Shown one piece after another: positions 54,044 through 64,000 of a DNA stretch of 64,000 nucleotides (the stretch's first letter is position 1; every line of letters starts with the position of its first letter). The notes beneath the pieces were generated by a model, which ran no database searches, was not told the DNA's origin, and saw nothing but the letters and a program-made list of their open reading frames with translations. Both the position numbers and the translations under genes were made by a program. Origin of the DNA: Trichodelitschia bisporula (Eukaryota > Ascomycota > Dothideomycetes > Phaeotrichales > Phaeotrichaceae); the NCBI GenBank assembly GCA_010356995.1, contig ML996701.1, forward strand, positions 364,963 through 428,962. The letters run 5' to 3'.

Positions 54044-55260
54044 ATGCCAGTCCACCACCTCGTAACTGGCTCCTGGACGCCGCCCGGCGCGCTCTTCACC
54101 CTCTCCTTCGACGACGAGACGCACGAACTGAAGCTGCTGAAGCGCACAGCGCTACCGGAAGATGAACCCATTTCATGGCTGACGAAAGACGTAAGCTCAG
54201 CCAAGCCATCAATTCCCCACCAATGTAGCGAAACCCCCGCTGACCACGGCCTTAGCACATCGGCCGCAACCTCTACGGCGCGGCGCTCAAACGCTGGAAT
54301 AGCCTGCGCGTAGACAGTCCGACGGACATCGTGCATGAGGGGTCTCATCCTATCGGCGGCGACCGTACGCCTCTCCCTCCCCAATCCCCAACCCATCAAA
54401 ATAGCCCAGCCTAACACCCCCCAGCATCCGCCCCCCTCTCCACAACCCGCACCCGCGCCATCTTCCTTCTCGCCGCCTCCCAACCCCCGCACGCCGTATA
54501 CTGCGCGCCCTTCTACGAGCACGCCGGCTACGGGAATGCCTTCTCCGTCTCGCCCACCGGCACCCTGGAGGCCAACATCCAAAACTTCGAGTACGCGCCC
54601 GAATCCGCAATCCACGGCGCAGTCTTCAACCCCCCGGAGACACACCTCTACAGCGCGGACATGTGGGGCGACAAGATCTGGGTGCACGTCAAAGACTCTG
54701 ACGGAACACTCACGACCGTCGGGTCAGTAGACACACCGAAGGGCACCCACCCGCGCTGGGTCGAAATGCACCCCTCCGGCACCGTCCTCTACACACTGAT
54801 GGAAGCCGCAAACACGCTCGTCGAATACACCATCCCCCCCCAAACCCACCTCCCCACCCCCACCGGCCAATCCTTCCCCCTCGTCCCCCCCTCTCTCCTC
54901 TCCTCAAACCCCAAACTCTACCGCGGAGACGTCTGCGCGCTGTCCGCCTCCGCCCGCACCCTCTTCGCCACGACGCGGAGCAACGACCGCAACACCCCAG
55001 GCTTTATAACCGCGCTAGCAGTAGGACCGGATGGGCGGATTACGCAGCAGCGCACGTTGCAGCACACACTCAGTTCGGGCGGGCACTCGAATGCCGTCGT
55101 GCCGGCGCCGTGGGACGAGGGGTTGCTGGCGCTGACGGATGATGTTGAGGCTGTGGTGGAGGTGTGGCGGTGGGAGGAGGGACCGGGAGTGTTGTATCGT
55201 GTTGCGAGGGAGAAGCTCGGGCAGGATGGGGCGGGGATGAATGTTGTCTGGCTAGATTGA
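54044..55260 (+). CDS. Carboxy-cis,cis-muconate cyclase (lactonase-type propeller)
   Basis: Converts 3-carboxy-cis,cis-muconate to its lactone in the fungal protocatechuate branch of the 3-oxoadipate pathway. The fold is a seven-bladed beta-propeller of the 6-phosphogluconolactonase-like family. Three exons, 54044-54190, 54256-54364 and 54425-55260, give 363 residues, the normal length. Blocks in order: HHLVTGSWTPPGALFTLSFD, EPISWLTKD joined to HIGRNLYGAALKRWNS, HPIGGD joined to PSAPLSTTRTRAIFLLAASQ, FYEHAGYGNAFSVSPTGTL, SAIHGAVFNPPETHLYSADM, GDKIWVHVKD, HPRWVEMHPSGTVLYTLMEA, and the closing GGHSNAVVPAPWDEGLLALT. The family name could also be muconolactonising enzyme or a related lactonase. 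Pairing with an intradiol dioxygenase next door supports the pathway role. Confidence 0.9.
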
Positions 55261-56490
55261 GCGCGGGTGGGGAGAGGAGCGACCAAGACGTACCGTAGAA
55301 CTGGAGGATAGCTCGCCGGCATAGCTCGCCGGTGAGTGACGGCGGCGGGCGGGCGGTCGGCATATACCCACCGCACCTTCCCCGCCACCAGATCGCACAC
55401 CTACTCCGCAATCTCAAGCCCTTTCAATCAGCGCCCCCGTCCAGCTTCCTAACGAACGCAGCGAAGTGACGGAAGCACACCGCCCCAGCGTAGCACTATC
55501 AGAGTGACTCAGTACGCACTGGAGACGGAGGCGCGGCGGTCGGTATGCTCGCAGCGTCGCAGTGAAATGCGGTCACCCCCTATACCCCGCCGCCCCCTCC
55601 GTCACTACTCCCTCACTTCCCCACGTCGCACAGCAGCCCCGCCTCGCCGTATCACAGGAACGCTCGCACAGATCCGTCTGTGCACAAACGCGCGCCCTTC
55701 CCGCGCCCGTACGCCCGCGGGCATGCGCTAACGGTGACGACGTCGGCTGTGCAGTGTGATCCGTCTCGCAGTGTTCGGGCCGAAAACATCAGAAGGTCGA
55801 GGTCGGCTGGGCTTCGGGCGCAGTACAGCTTCCGGTTCACTATGGGCAGATGGCACAGTCGGCCTTTGTTGTGAGATGCTTCATTCATACAGGCGGGCTA
55901 TATACTCTCTCCCCTTCATCCCGCCGTCCCCTCAAAGTCGCGGCCCGAGCTACTGTACAAACCCCCTTCATGCAAACCGCTCGTACATTACTTTTGAATC
56001 TTCAGAGCTTCTGCACACATGCAGACACTCATGCCCGTGGCGTCAAGGCAGCCTTACTGCCCCGCCCTTACAAAAAAGCAAACGCGCCCGCCAAACCCAT
56101 GCCGATCTCCGGATATAAACCTCAAGCCCCCTCGAGGCCCTCTTCAAAGTCCGAACCCGCGAAGTCCATAGAAGCATGAAGCGCAATCCGTGTGAACCGT
56201 CCCCTGTCCCACCTCCTTTCCAGTATGATAGTGCCGGCCCACTTGGTATCCTCGAGTACCCAAAAGGGATCATCTTCTCCCATCCCATGTCATCCATACC
56301 TCATCCGAGCGCTTCGAACGAGGACGCCCACGCAAACCAGTGAAGAAAGAAGCAGCCCCCAATGCAAGAAACCACAAGTCCACTCATCTTTGAAACCACA
56401 TGCCGTAGTCCCTGTAAAAAGTTCAAACCGAAACGCCGGCCAGAAGTGCTGCAGAGCCAGATACCCATCGTACGAGAGAGAAAAGAGGCA
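55261..56490. other. Convergent 3' spacer
   Basis: A 1.2-kb spacer between the 3' ends of the cyclase gene and the glucanase gene. Several short frames lack conserved features. No gene is called. Confidence 0.5.
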
Positions 56491-58718
56491 TTAGCTGACC
56501 GTCTTCCCCCCGCAATTAGGAATCTGCACGCCCTTCTTCAAGTTGCGATCAATGTCGAACAATCCCCATTTGTCCTCCCACTCCTTGCCAGGCGTGTTGT
56601 ACTGGGTCTTCCACGGCTCGTCAAACGCCTCGAACCTGTCACATCATCAGTAAACCATCCAAGACCGCTCTCAACAGCGCCAAAAACTCACCAGAAGTAA
56701 TCCGTCCCATTCGACAACGCTTGACAAACCCAGTCGTTCATCAGCCTATTCATCCCATCAATCCCGGCAATCGCGCCCTCCGTCTTGCTCGTACAATTCG
56801 ACATGCCGCAATCACTCCCGCCTGCACTCGGCCAGCCAAACTCGCTGATGATGTGGGACTTCCCCGTCATCCCCGCCGTGACCTTGACATCATGTTCCTG
56901 CCAGAACGTGTAGCTCCACGCCGCGGCCTGCTCGACCGCAACGCCGCCAAAGAACGGGTGCACGTTGGACATGATCACATCAACCTCTTCCGCGAGCGGG
57001 GCCGTCCAGTTATCTCCGAGGTCCGACGTAGCGAGTGGGAGGTTGTACCCGTTGCTCGTCAGGTTCGCCTTGACGCCGCGCAGCACCGTGGCCAGCTGGG
57101 ACTCGCTCAGGTCCTTGCGGAAGAGCACTTCGTTGCCGACCACAACGCCCTTGAGGTGCGTCGTACCGTAAGAGCCGAGGATGGTCCACATCTGTGCCAG
57201 CTGGCGGGCGTTTGTCGTCGCATTGTTGCCGAGCCACACACCGAGCCACACCTTCATGTCCTTGAGCTCCAGCCGGTCGATGGCGTGCAGCACCATCTCT
57301 GTCTGGTTGCAGTCCGTGCCGTACAGCCGGACAACGTTCGTGATCTGCGATAGTACCGCCATGTCACGTGTGACGTTGTTCTGGCTCGGTGGCGCTGTGA
57401 GGCAGTTCGGGTATTGTGTGTTGAACGGGGTGTAGGCCATGCCAGAGAACACTTTGTGCAGGTTCGAGTTGGACATCAACGCCTTGATCTCCTTCGAGTT
57501 GGCGTCCAAATCACCCTTGCCATCGTCTGCCTGCGCCGAGCCTGAGCCTGTCTTCGCCCCACTGCTGCTTTTGCGTGTCCCGAGGAAGGCACCCGCGATG
57601 CCGCCTGCGATGCCGAGAAGAATCAGCACCAGCAGCCCAATGAGCAGATACTTCTTCCACCGCCGCTTGTCCCTGTCCTGTTCCTTGAGCCACGGCGTCG
57701 ACTTCTCCGGCCCACCCTCACCGCCAAACGCGCGGTTGACCGGCGTGTACGCGCTATGCAGTGGCGAAGTACCAACGCCCGCTGCAGCGGCGCCCGCGAG
57801 AGGGACATTGACAGCAGGATTACTGCGATTCGAGCCGCGTGCCAGGCTAACCTTTGAGTTGCGCTTCGAGGTAGGTACACCAAGCCCATCATCACCATCA
57901 TCGATGATCAAGTTCGGGTCGACATAGGCCAGAGACGGGGGAATCGGACGTGAAATCGAGTGAGCGTCATATGGGTTATCCCTGTACGTCGGGCCAGCAA
58001 GCGGACTTGCCGCCTGCGCGACCGGGGCGGTCGACCCGAACGACGAGTGCGAGCCTTGTTGCAGGCGCTGCGACGGCGCGGAGTCGGTAAGCTCGTAGTC
58101 GTTGTCCGGTGTGTGCGCGCCGGTGCCGTTACCGTTGCGGTGCGCGGCGTACCCCGCACCCGCCGCATAACCACCCGCCGCGCCGTAAAGTCCAAGGTTG
58201 CCGCCGGGCGCTGGTGAGGGTACTGACGGCGAGGCGAACGGGTCGTTCGGGGTGGCGGACCGATTGTTGTATCCGTAGGGCTCGTAAGGGCGCGGAGCGT
58301 AGGCGCGGTCCATACTCGGAGGAGCCATGCCGGGATGGAGTGGGGGAGAGGGCGACATCTGTCGGTCAGGAGAGACCTGAGCGGCCTGGGGAACGGGGAC
58401 GGGTTTGCGGGAGAAGGAGTTGCGGTTAGGATTGTAGGATGATGGTGATTGTTGCTGCGCGGGCTGGTAGGGCTGGTTGTGCTGGTCGTAGTCGCTGTGA
58501 CCGTAGTCGTAGTCGGCGTAGGGCGATGGCGCAGCCCCGTTGTCGTAGCGTTGCTGATCGTCGCGTATGTGTCCGTAATTGGAGTCCGGGTGCATGCCCG
58601 GGAGCTGGCGATGCGGCGGGGGCTGTGGAGGTCCGGCGGGCGCAGTGCGGTAGTACTCGATGTGTTGGTCGTAGCTTACCGACGGGACGTTCCTAGGAGG
58701 TCTGGCTGGAGAGGACAT
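56491..58718 (-). CDS. btgC: GH17 glucan endo-1,3-beta-glucosidase BtgC-type
   Basis: A type II membrane enzyme of the cell surface that cleaves or remodels beta-1,3-glucan. Exon 1 (58718-56692) and exon 2 (56635-56491) give 723 residues. The 56-nt intron is supported by joining NGTDYFW to FEAFDEPWK, a standard GH17 ending. The first 350 residues are cytosolic and low-complexity, rich in Pro, Gln, Tyr and Ser. A membrane anchor [20 protein letters not shown] lies at about 355-375. The catalytic domain then shows [39 protein letters not shown] with the acid/base Glu at about 527, and [13 protein letters not shown] with the nucleophile Glu at about 622. The C-terminal [20 protein letters not shown] is typical of BtgC. 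Several N-glycosylation sequons (NVT, NAT, NWT, NCT) are present in the lumenal part. Confidence 0.95.
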
Positions 58719-59721
58719 GGCGGACTTCTGTCAGGGCAGGCCGTGTCGCGCGGACAGGCAGCCTGGTGGTTCGGCGTGACGTATGTGTGGAGGGAACGAC
58801 ACGGAGTGGAAACCCTAGGAGGAGCGGAGGTGAACGGGTAAGAGTGGAGAGAGGTGTGGAGAGCTTTGAAGCTGGAATGTGCTAGACGAACGAGCGGATC
58901 AAGGAAGAAAGGGACAAAGGAAGGGGGAGAGGAATTGTAGGATGGATTGCGCTTAGAGGAGAGGGCGGCCTGCCGAGGTTTCGCAGATCGCAGGTGAGGA
59001 GGAATTGCTTGTGTGAGCTGTGGAGAAGGAAGTGGAGAAGGAAGTGGAGATGCTCGGCAACGGTGTGGATTCTTGGTGGTTGGGGTGGTTGGTGAGAGAT
59101 GATGAGGGTGAAGATGGAGAAGGAGGGAAGGGTCTGAACAGGGCACACGCTGTTACTGCGGCACACTCTGCACAGCCCGAGGGAATGAATGATGAGGCAG
59201 GGCTGGTGTACGCTGGGGCTGGTTGGCTGCTGGCCTTGGACAAGCCCCCCAGTCAAAGAGATGGGGTAGCCCCAGTGACCAGTGACCCCCCCCTTTGTTT
59301 ACACTAGTATCCTCAGCACCAACTTTGCGAGATAGATTGAACTGGAGAACCGGCCCTTTAATGTGCTGCTTCTAAGCTTCATTGCAAGTCAGGCATTCAG
59401 TCGCCCAAGTCAAGCATCCATATTGACGGTAGGTACAGTACCACTCAGAGTCATATCTGCTCTCCATTTCTTTGTTCTCTCTCCCTCCCGCTCTCTCCCT
59501 CCTTTGTTCGCCGTCGCCACCAGCCTCGCTAAACTACCAACCACCACTGGAGCCAAAGGGGATAGCATCGTGATCTAGCCTCCAGCTAGCGATATTCTAG
59601 TTCGCCAACCTCATTCAATAAACCAAGTCGCCTCGCAAAGAGGTACACACCATCTCCATCATCATTCTCTTCACCATCACTACCTTCCCGTCTTACCCAA
59701 GACTCGAAACACCCCGCTGCA
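58719..59721. other. Upstream region of the glucanase gene
   Basis: A 1-kb stretch upstream of the btgC start, with the leader of a possible plus-strand gene at its right end (CATCATCATTCTCTTCACCA and similar). GGAG-rich bases at about 58850-59060 equal the pyrimidine-rich 5' leader of the minus-strand glucanase. No further gene seen. Confidence 0.55.
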
Positions 59722-60123
59722 ATGCAAAACGTACATCACTTCCCCACACCCCAGCAACCGCAACCGCCCCCAAACCCCCGTAACAACCCTCATCAACCAC
59801 ACTCAGCCCATCCAATATTAGCCATCGTGACCACCATCCCATTCCACAGCCGCATTCTTCAAGTACTTGTAACCATCACGTACGGAGCGTACAAGCGGAA
59901 TTATCCGCGCTTCTCCTCGCATCTCGCTGAAGAACCCACCCTCAAACCCCACCCTCAACTCACTAACATTCTCCCCTCCGCGTGCCGGTCACGCCCATCC
60001 CTCCCTCCCTCTCATCTCACCTCGTTTCACCCCCATCCCCCACCAACCTACAGTACGCCAAACCCGCAACCGCAATTCTCCGCGCTTGTCTCGGGCCAGA
60101 GCCACGAACCTCGTCCTCATTAG
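59722..60123 (+). CDS. Doubtful small gene, unknown product
   Basis: A 133-codon frame that I do not recognise. Support: a classical CT/CA-rich fungal leader (CACCATCACTACCTTCCC) ends right at an ATG in a CTGCA context. Against: the first 30 codons are Pro/Gln-rich low complexity, and a GTACATCAC donor-like site sits nine bases after the ATG, so the true product may be MQN followed by a later exon, for example one reading from about 59849 (GCATTCTTCAAGTAC). A stretch PFHSRILQVLVTITYGAYKR could be a membrane segment of a very small mitochondrial protein. Exon structure is unresolved. Confidence 0.3.
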   Translation: MQNVHHFPTPQQPQPPPNPRNNPHQPHSAHPILAIVTTIPFHSRILQVLVTITYGAYKRNYPRFSSHLAEEPTLKPHPQLTNILPSACRSRPSLPPSHLTSFHPHPPPTYSTPNPQPQFSALVSGQSHEPRPH

Positions 60124-60706
60124 CCGCCGGTGGGCCGAAAAGCAAGTTCCTCCACACCCGCGGCGACGTCACCGATCGCCCGTAGAAAGTCTCCGAATGC
60201 AAGGCACGGTCCTGTATTTTTTACCTATCTCAATGTGACATCATGGCGCAATCAACGTTTTGATGATAGCGACGGAAGGTCGAGTCCCGACGAGGCCTAA
60301 ACCCATGCATTCCAAGGGGAGAGGAGGGAGGGTGCTGTTCATTCCACATAACATATATACACCCGACATGGACTATGCTTGTTACCGACGCGAAGCGCGC
60401 TAGCTATCTACCTACATGCCATGCCTCAGCGTGCATTATTCACAGAACGCGTCGACGCGCCGACAACGACGTCGACATACCAATGCCAGTATCACCTCTA
60501 TGCCCAATAGTAGAGTTTTTTTTGACCTCTCACCCATCCATCCCCACCCCCATGCACCCATCAGCCGACCACCATCCATCCAGCCAGCCTCCAAGTCCGA
60601 CCGTCATAAATCATAACCTCGTCCCATTTTCCGATCCTGAAACACCGCCCCCAACAAAGCAGGAGCAACCCGACAAGAAAAATACTCATGTACAATGATG
60701 AAGGAG
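60124..60706. other. Convergent 3' spacer
   Basis: A 583-bp spacer between the doubtful plus-strand gene and the mdm34 3' end. A tRNA-like run at about 60245 was rejected. It should include the mdm34 3' UTR. Confidence 0.55.
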
Positions 60707-62479
60707 CTAAACCACATAAGCCGGTGGCGCGCCCAATGTCTCCTCCTCCGCCACTACTGCCGCCGGAGCAGCAAGTACACCACCAGAGAAAGTCGGATCT
60801 CTCGCCTGCTCTTCCTTCATCTTCCGCGCCACCTCCCGTGCTATCTTCATCATCCACGCCTGCTCCAGTATCCCACCAACCGCCTCACCGCCCGCGGGCC
60901 CGCTGCTGAAGCCACCCTTCTCCGCCGACGAAAGATTGCGCAGTAGGGGAATGGCGCTCGTAGACGGTGACCGTGTTGGCCGCGTCGGCGATCCAGGGCT
61001 GGTAGACGAGCGCGAGAGCTTTTCTCTATAGGGGAGCGACGAGGTAGACAAAGGCGAGAAGATCTGGTGTGAGGACGGGGTGTACGCTGGCGGAGGCTGG
61101 GATGGTGCACGAGTGGTGTCGACAGTCGCGAGAGGCTGTGGTGATCGCAGAACCGGTGCCTTTGCCGAAGACCTTGGCGTTGCAGGCTCGGGTGCGGCTT
61201 CGCGGTGGGATGATCCCTCGACCGTAGGTTCGACTACGGACGTGACAGCCCGCTCGGTGGACTGCACCGGCTCCGATGTAACGGACCCCGCAGAGGGGAA
61301 AACACTAGGCTCGGGGGTGGTGGTTGCTGTTTCCGTGTCGGACACGGACCCGCTCTGAGCGCCGCTTGCGTCTCCTTCTTTCGGCTTCCGCAGGTTAATG
61401 ACGCGGTTCTTGCGCTTGCGGTTGTGGGTGCGCGATCGGGGGGCGTTGTGGAAAGAGTACGATGTGGAGGGGGTGGAGCGAGCGTTGGAGTCTGAATCGG
61501 CAACGCTGCGCGATGAGACGCTGCTTAGCGATGAATTCATGCGTGATAGTGAGGGGAGAGAGTAGAGATGAGCCGGAGTCTGAGTCCCAGAGTTGTGATT
61601 GCGGTCATTCTTAGCGGCCCAGGCGCGGTAGACAGCGTCGCGGATCGTGGGCGTGAAAAGAGATAGGGTATTGTTAGCTTCCGCCAGCGACGCCAGTCGC
61701 ACCATATTCTTTTGCGAGAAGGTCGCATGCCGCTCAGACGATGAGTCGAGAGAAAACTCCGGCATCTGCTCTTCCAGCGACGTCCCAAACCAGTCAACCG
61801 GATCCAGAGGTGGGCTGGCGAGAGGATCGACAGGGATGGCGTCATCCTTGGGCTTCGCGGCCGCCTGGTCGTGCAGCTCGCTATACTCGGGCGACCACAG
61901 CCGCAGCGATAGCCTATGTAGGATAGCTGGTAGGTCCTCCATGAAGAGGTTACGAAGCTGCTTCTCGATTTCTCGCTGCAAATAGTCCCGCACGAAAGGA
62001 ATGGAGTCAAAGGTCGACGACACTTTGAGCGACTCGACGGGATCGTTACGAAAGACAATCGTAATGCCTTTCTGCTTTGAGAAAACCAGTATGACGAAGC
62101 CCGATAATCGAAACTCGGATAGCGTGATCTGTAGCGGAATCGTGAGGCCTGACGCTGCGGCCAACGGCTCCGGTGAGGCAAAGGACGGCTTTGTCGACAA
62201 GTACGTGTTCAGTGGATTCGCCTGCACTCGTGTTTTCAGCGTCAAAAAGGCATCCCCGGCGTATGTCATCTTGAAGATGCCGCGAAAGCGATCCTCTGCC
62301 AGATCCCCAATCTCCAGTATCTCGAGGTCCGGCGGGGTCTCGCCCAAGTTGAGCTCGGTGACGACAATATCATCGACTATGATCGGAGGTTTGGGCGACT
62401 TGTTTAGTGCGGCCGTCAACATCTCGCGCGCACGCGAGGTGTCGGCCATCAGCGGCGACCAGTTGAAGTTGAAGGCCAT
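60707..62479 (-). CDS. mdm34: Mdm34, ERMES complex subunit
   Basis: A subunit of the ER-mitochondria encounter structure, which tethers the two organelles and moves phospholipids between them through SMP domains. A single exon of 590 residues. The N-terminus [20 protein letters not shown] is the family signature, and the SMP lipid-binding domain runs to about residue 200 with [65 protein letters not shown]-type [20 protein letters not shown] and [18 protein letters not shown]. The rest is Ser/Pro/Thr-rich and disordered, with a basic [19 protein letters not shown] patch at about 350 that is conserved in fungal Mdm34. It ends with a helical [18 protein letters not shown] and a short tail. Length is usual for filamentous fungi. 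Confidence 0.96.
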   Translation of the reverse strand: MAFNFNWSPLMADTSRAREMLTAALNKSPKPPIIVDDIVVTELNLGETPPDLEILEIGDLAEDRFRGIFKMTYAGDAFLTLKTRVQANPLNTYLSTKPSFASPEPLAAASGLTIPLQITLSEFRLSGFVILVFSKQKGITIVFRNDPVESLKVSSTFDSIPFVRDYLQREIEKQLRNLFMEDLPAILHRLSLRLWSPEYSELHDQAAAKPKDDAIPVDPLASPPLDPVDWFGTSLEEQMPEFSLDSSSERHATFSQKNMVRLASLAEANNTLSLFTPTIRDAVYRAWAAKNDRNHNSGTQTPAHLYSLPSLSRMNSSLSSVSSRSVADSDSNARSTPSTSYSFHNAPRSRTHNRKRKNRVINLRKPKEGDASGAQSGSVSDTETATTTPEPSVFPSAGSVTSEPVQSTERAVTSVVEPTVEGSSHREAAPEPATPRSSAKAPVLRSPQPLATVDTTRAPSQPPPAYTPSSHQIFSPLSTSSLPYREKLSRSSTSPGSPTRPTRSPSTSAIPLLRNLSSAEKGGFSSGPAGGEAVGGILEQAWMMKIAREVARKMKEEQARDPTFSGGVLAAPAAVVAEEETLGAPPAYVV

Positions 62480-64000
62480 GGCTTGATAAGGTTGGTGCGG
62501 GGAGGACGCGAGCGCGACAGCGCGACGAAAATGACCGAATGCAGGTTGAATGCGCTTTCGAGTCTAAGTACGGCGGGACGATGAATTGGGATTGGAGCCA
62601 GCTCGATGGGTTTGGCCGGACTGTGGGAGAGCGTTGGCTAAACGGAGCGTTTTTCTTGCGTGCAGATTTTATCCTGACTACTCGCGTGCCGGCAGCCGCC
62701 GCGTGAACGGGGAGGATGATGCCATGCGCCGGGGGTTGTAGTGTAGTGTGGTTTGCGCTGGGCTATGAGGCTCGCATCGACACTCAAGGGCGGGAAGTGC
62801 GTCGATAGAGGCCGATGAATGAGTTTTAGGTGAATTTTGAGGCGTTAGGTTGGTAAGGTAGGAGGTAGAGTCGGAAAGAGAGGTGGAGAGAGAAATTGTG
62901 GGCTTTGGAGCGGCGGTGAGCTTTGCGTCCAGGGTTCTTGTTGTTCGGGTCGGAGGAGCAAGGGGACGGCTTGGAAGCCGCTTGGGAGAGCCCGCCGTCA
63001 CCCGCTTCTCCTCCTGTCGCCATTTTTTCCCGCACTCGTCAAGCCACACACGCGGGCCGTTCGCCAATCGACGTGCATTGCCGCTGCAGTTGATAGGCAA
63101 AAACCCCGCTAAATCATTAACCGCCGACACACCGCCTTGCCCATCTCTTTTCTCTCTCGTCGATACATTCCGTGGGGTTCCATCTTCTTGATTGATGCGC
63201 CGTCGGCTGCTGCTGCTTGATGTCGCGGCTTGCTGTACGGGAGAGTCGTTGTTCAATTGTCCCTGAAAGGGTCTTCAAGCTTAGAGAAATGCATCATCAT
63301 TCTAATTTTGACTATTGGCTACTACGGTCCAGACGGCGCGCACCACTCCGTTCCCAATCACCCCACTTCGTCCATTGCCTTGGATAAGCTGTTCCTGCGT
63401 AGCTTCTGGAGTCGAGAAATTGGCCGATATCATTCGCTCCCTCACATATGAAAGCTGCATAAAAAGCGACCATGAAACGCCAACCCGCTCCAAGGGTTAC
63501 CACGTCATACATTCCGCTAGGTACATATGCACTTCCGTACGTCGGGGAAGTACTGCTGCTCATTGGATGGATATTCTGGGGTAGTACTTAGCATATGTAC
63601 AGCATTGTGGCAGTCACGTCTTGCTCGGCGCCTTCCATCAATCGATAACAAGTGGAATTGACAGCCGATTCCTGAAGACGTTGTTGTGGTATATGCTCGG
63701 CCGGAGTGATGATCTTGTCGCAGCAAGCGTCATGATCGCTCCCGTTTCTACAGACATACTACGTACCGTCTGCAAACCGTCAATCGCCTACCCGCCAGCT
63801 CCTTCGTCGCTGAAGAACGAGTTCTTCGGCTTCACCACCGCCTGGACTGCTTGCGGACCTGCGCAAAGCAGGTGAAGGGTACAAGTCTCTTGAGATTCTA
63901 TTTGTGTCTACGTCGTTGGATTCGTAGTGCTGTCATATGCGGTGAGAGGGATATCCAGAAGATAAATGGCAAAGAAGGCATGTCGTCTGGGCAAGCCCCT
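62480..64000. other. Right-end region without a supportable gene
   Basis: A 1.5-kb stretch containing the mdm34 promoter. The 192-codon minus-strand frame at 62678-63256 is low-complexity and motif-free, and opposing frames occur on the other strand, so neither is called. Near 63790-63846 the minus strand could end a gene entering from beyond the window (see rejected items). Confidence 0.45.

Noticed and set aside
60241-60300. tRNA-like run (TGGCGCAATC and GGTCGAGTCCC)
   Set aside because: The box B lacks one base, no acceptor stem pairs, and there is no D-loop GG. Not a tRNA.
62678-63256. 192-codon minus-strand open frame
   Set aside because: Low-complexity Ser/Thr/Pro sequence without conserved blocks, in the mdm34 promoter region, with opposing open frames on the plus strand.
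63789-63846. Possible 3' exon of a minus-strand gene entering from the right edge (reads QAVVKPKNSFFSDEGAGG then stop, with a GCAG acceptor just before)
   Set aside because: Only 18 residues, other phases are open too, and no upstream exon can be identified in the last 150 bases.

Overview
The window is nuclear DNA of a filamentous ascomycete (Pezizomycotina; a Dothideomycete or Eurotiomycete relative is likely, but the class cannot be fixed from sequence alone). The evidence is short introns of about 40-110 nt with GTANGN/GTGAGT donors and CTAAC branch sites, pyrimidine-rich leaders, and a gene set typical of such fungi: a HET-domain protein, the osmosensor Sho1, a BtgC-type GH17 glucanase, the ERMES subunit Mdm34, a Pfa5-type palmitoyltransferase, and a cutinase. 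All exon structures were read by eye from splice consensus, frame and family conservation.

Layout. 0-4.2 kb: the 5' end of a minus-strand membrane protein, two local repeats, a short-chain dehydrogenase and a HET-domain protein. 6.4-12.4 kb: a low-complexity basic protein, NAD(P)H-hydrate epimerase head-to-head with mitochondrial ribosomal protein S16, and a vacuolar-type amino-acid transporter head-to-head with a dynactin p24/RO-10-like subunit. 15-21.3 kb: Sho1, a class C beta-lactamase/transesterase-fold protein and a secreted cutinase. 21.3-27 kb is gene-poor. 27-41.2 kb: an Och1-family glycosyltransferase, a membrane protein fused to a spermidine-synthase-like domain head-to-head with a CCDC97-like protein, an intron-containing tRNA-Arg(ACG), a nitroreductase head-to-head with a BAX-inhibitor-1 protein, ceramide synthase and a DHFC-variant palmitoyltransferase.

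41.2-51.8 kb is an accessory, gene-poor island. It holds two small TATA-driven genes for CX2C-X12/15-CX2C-X4-CX2C proteins that I regard as paralogues, a possible small spliced gene, a possible alpha/beta-hydrolase remnant, and local repeats. 51.8-55.3 kb: an intradiol ring-cleavage dioxygenase and a carboxy-cis,cis-muconate cyclase transcribed divergently, which together suggest a small aromatic-catabolism (3-oxoadipate pathway) unit. 56.5-62.5 kb: the GH17 glucanase, one doubtful small gene and Mdm34. The last 1.5 kb shows no gene I can support.

Several neighbours share head-to-head promoters (NAXE/S16, transporter/RO-10, spermidine-synthase-like/CCDC97, nitroreductase/BI-1, dioxygenase/cyclase). 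I saw no retroelement, DNA transposon, virus-like element, rRNA or CRISPR array.
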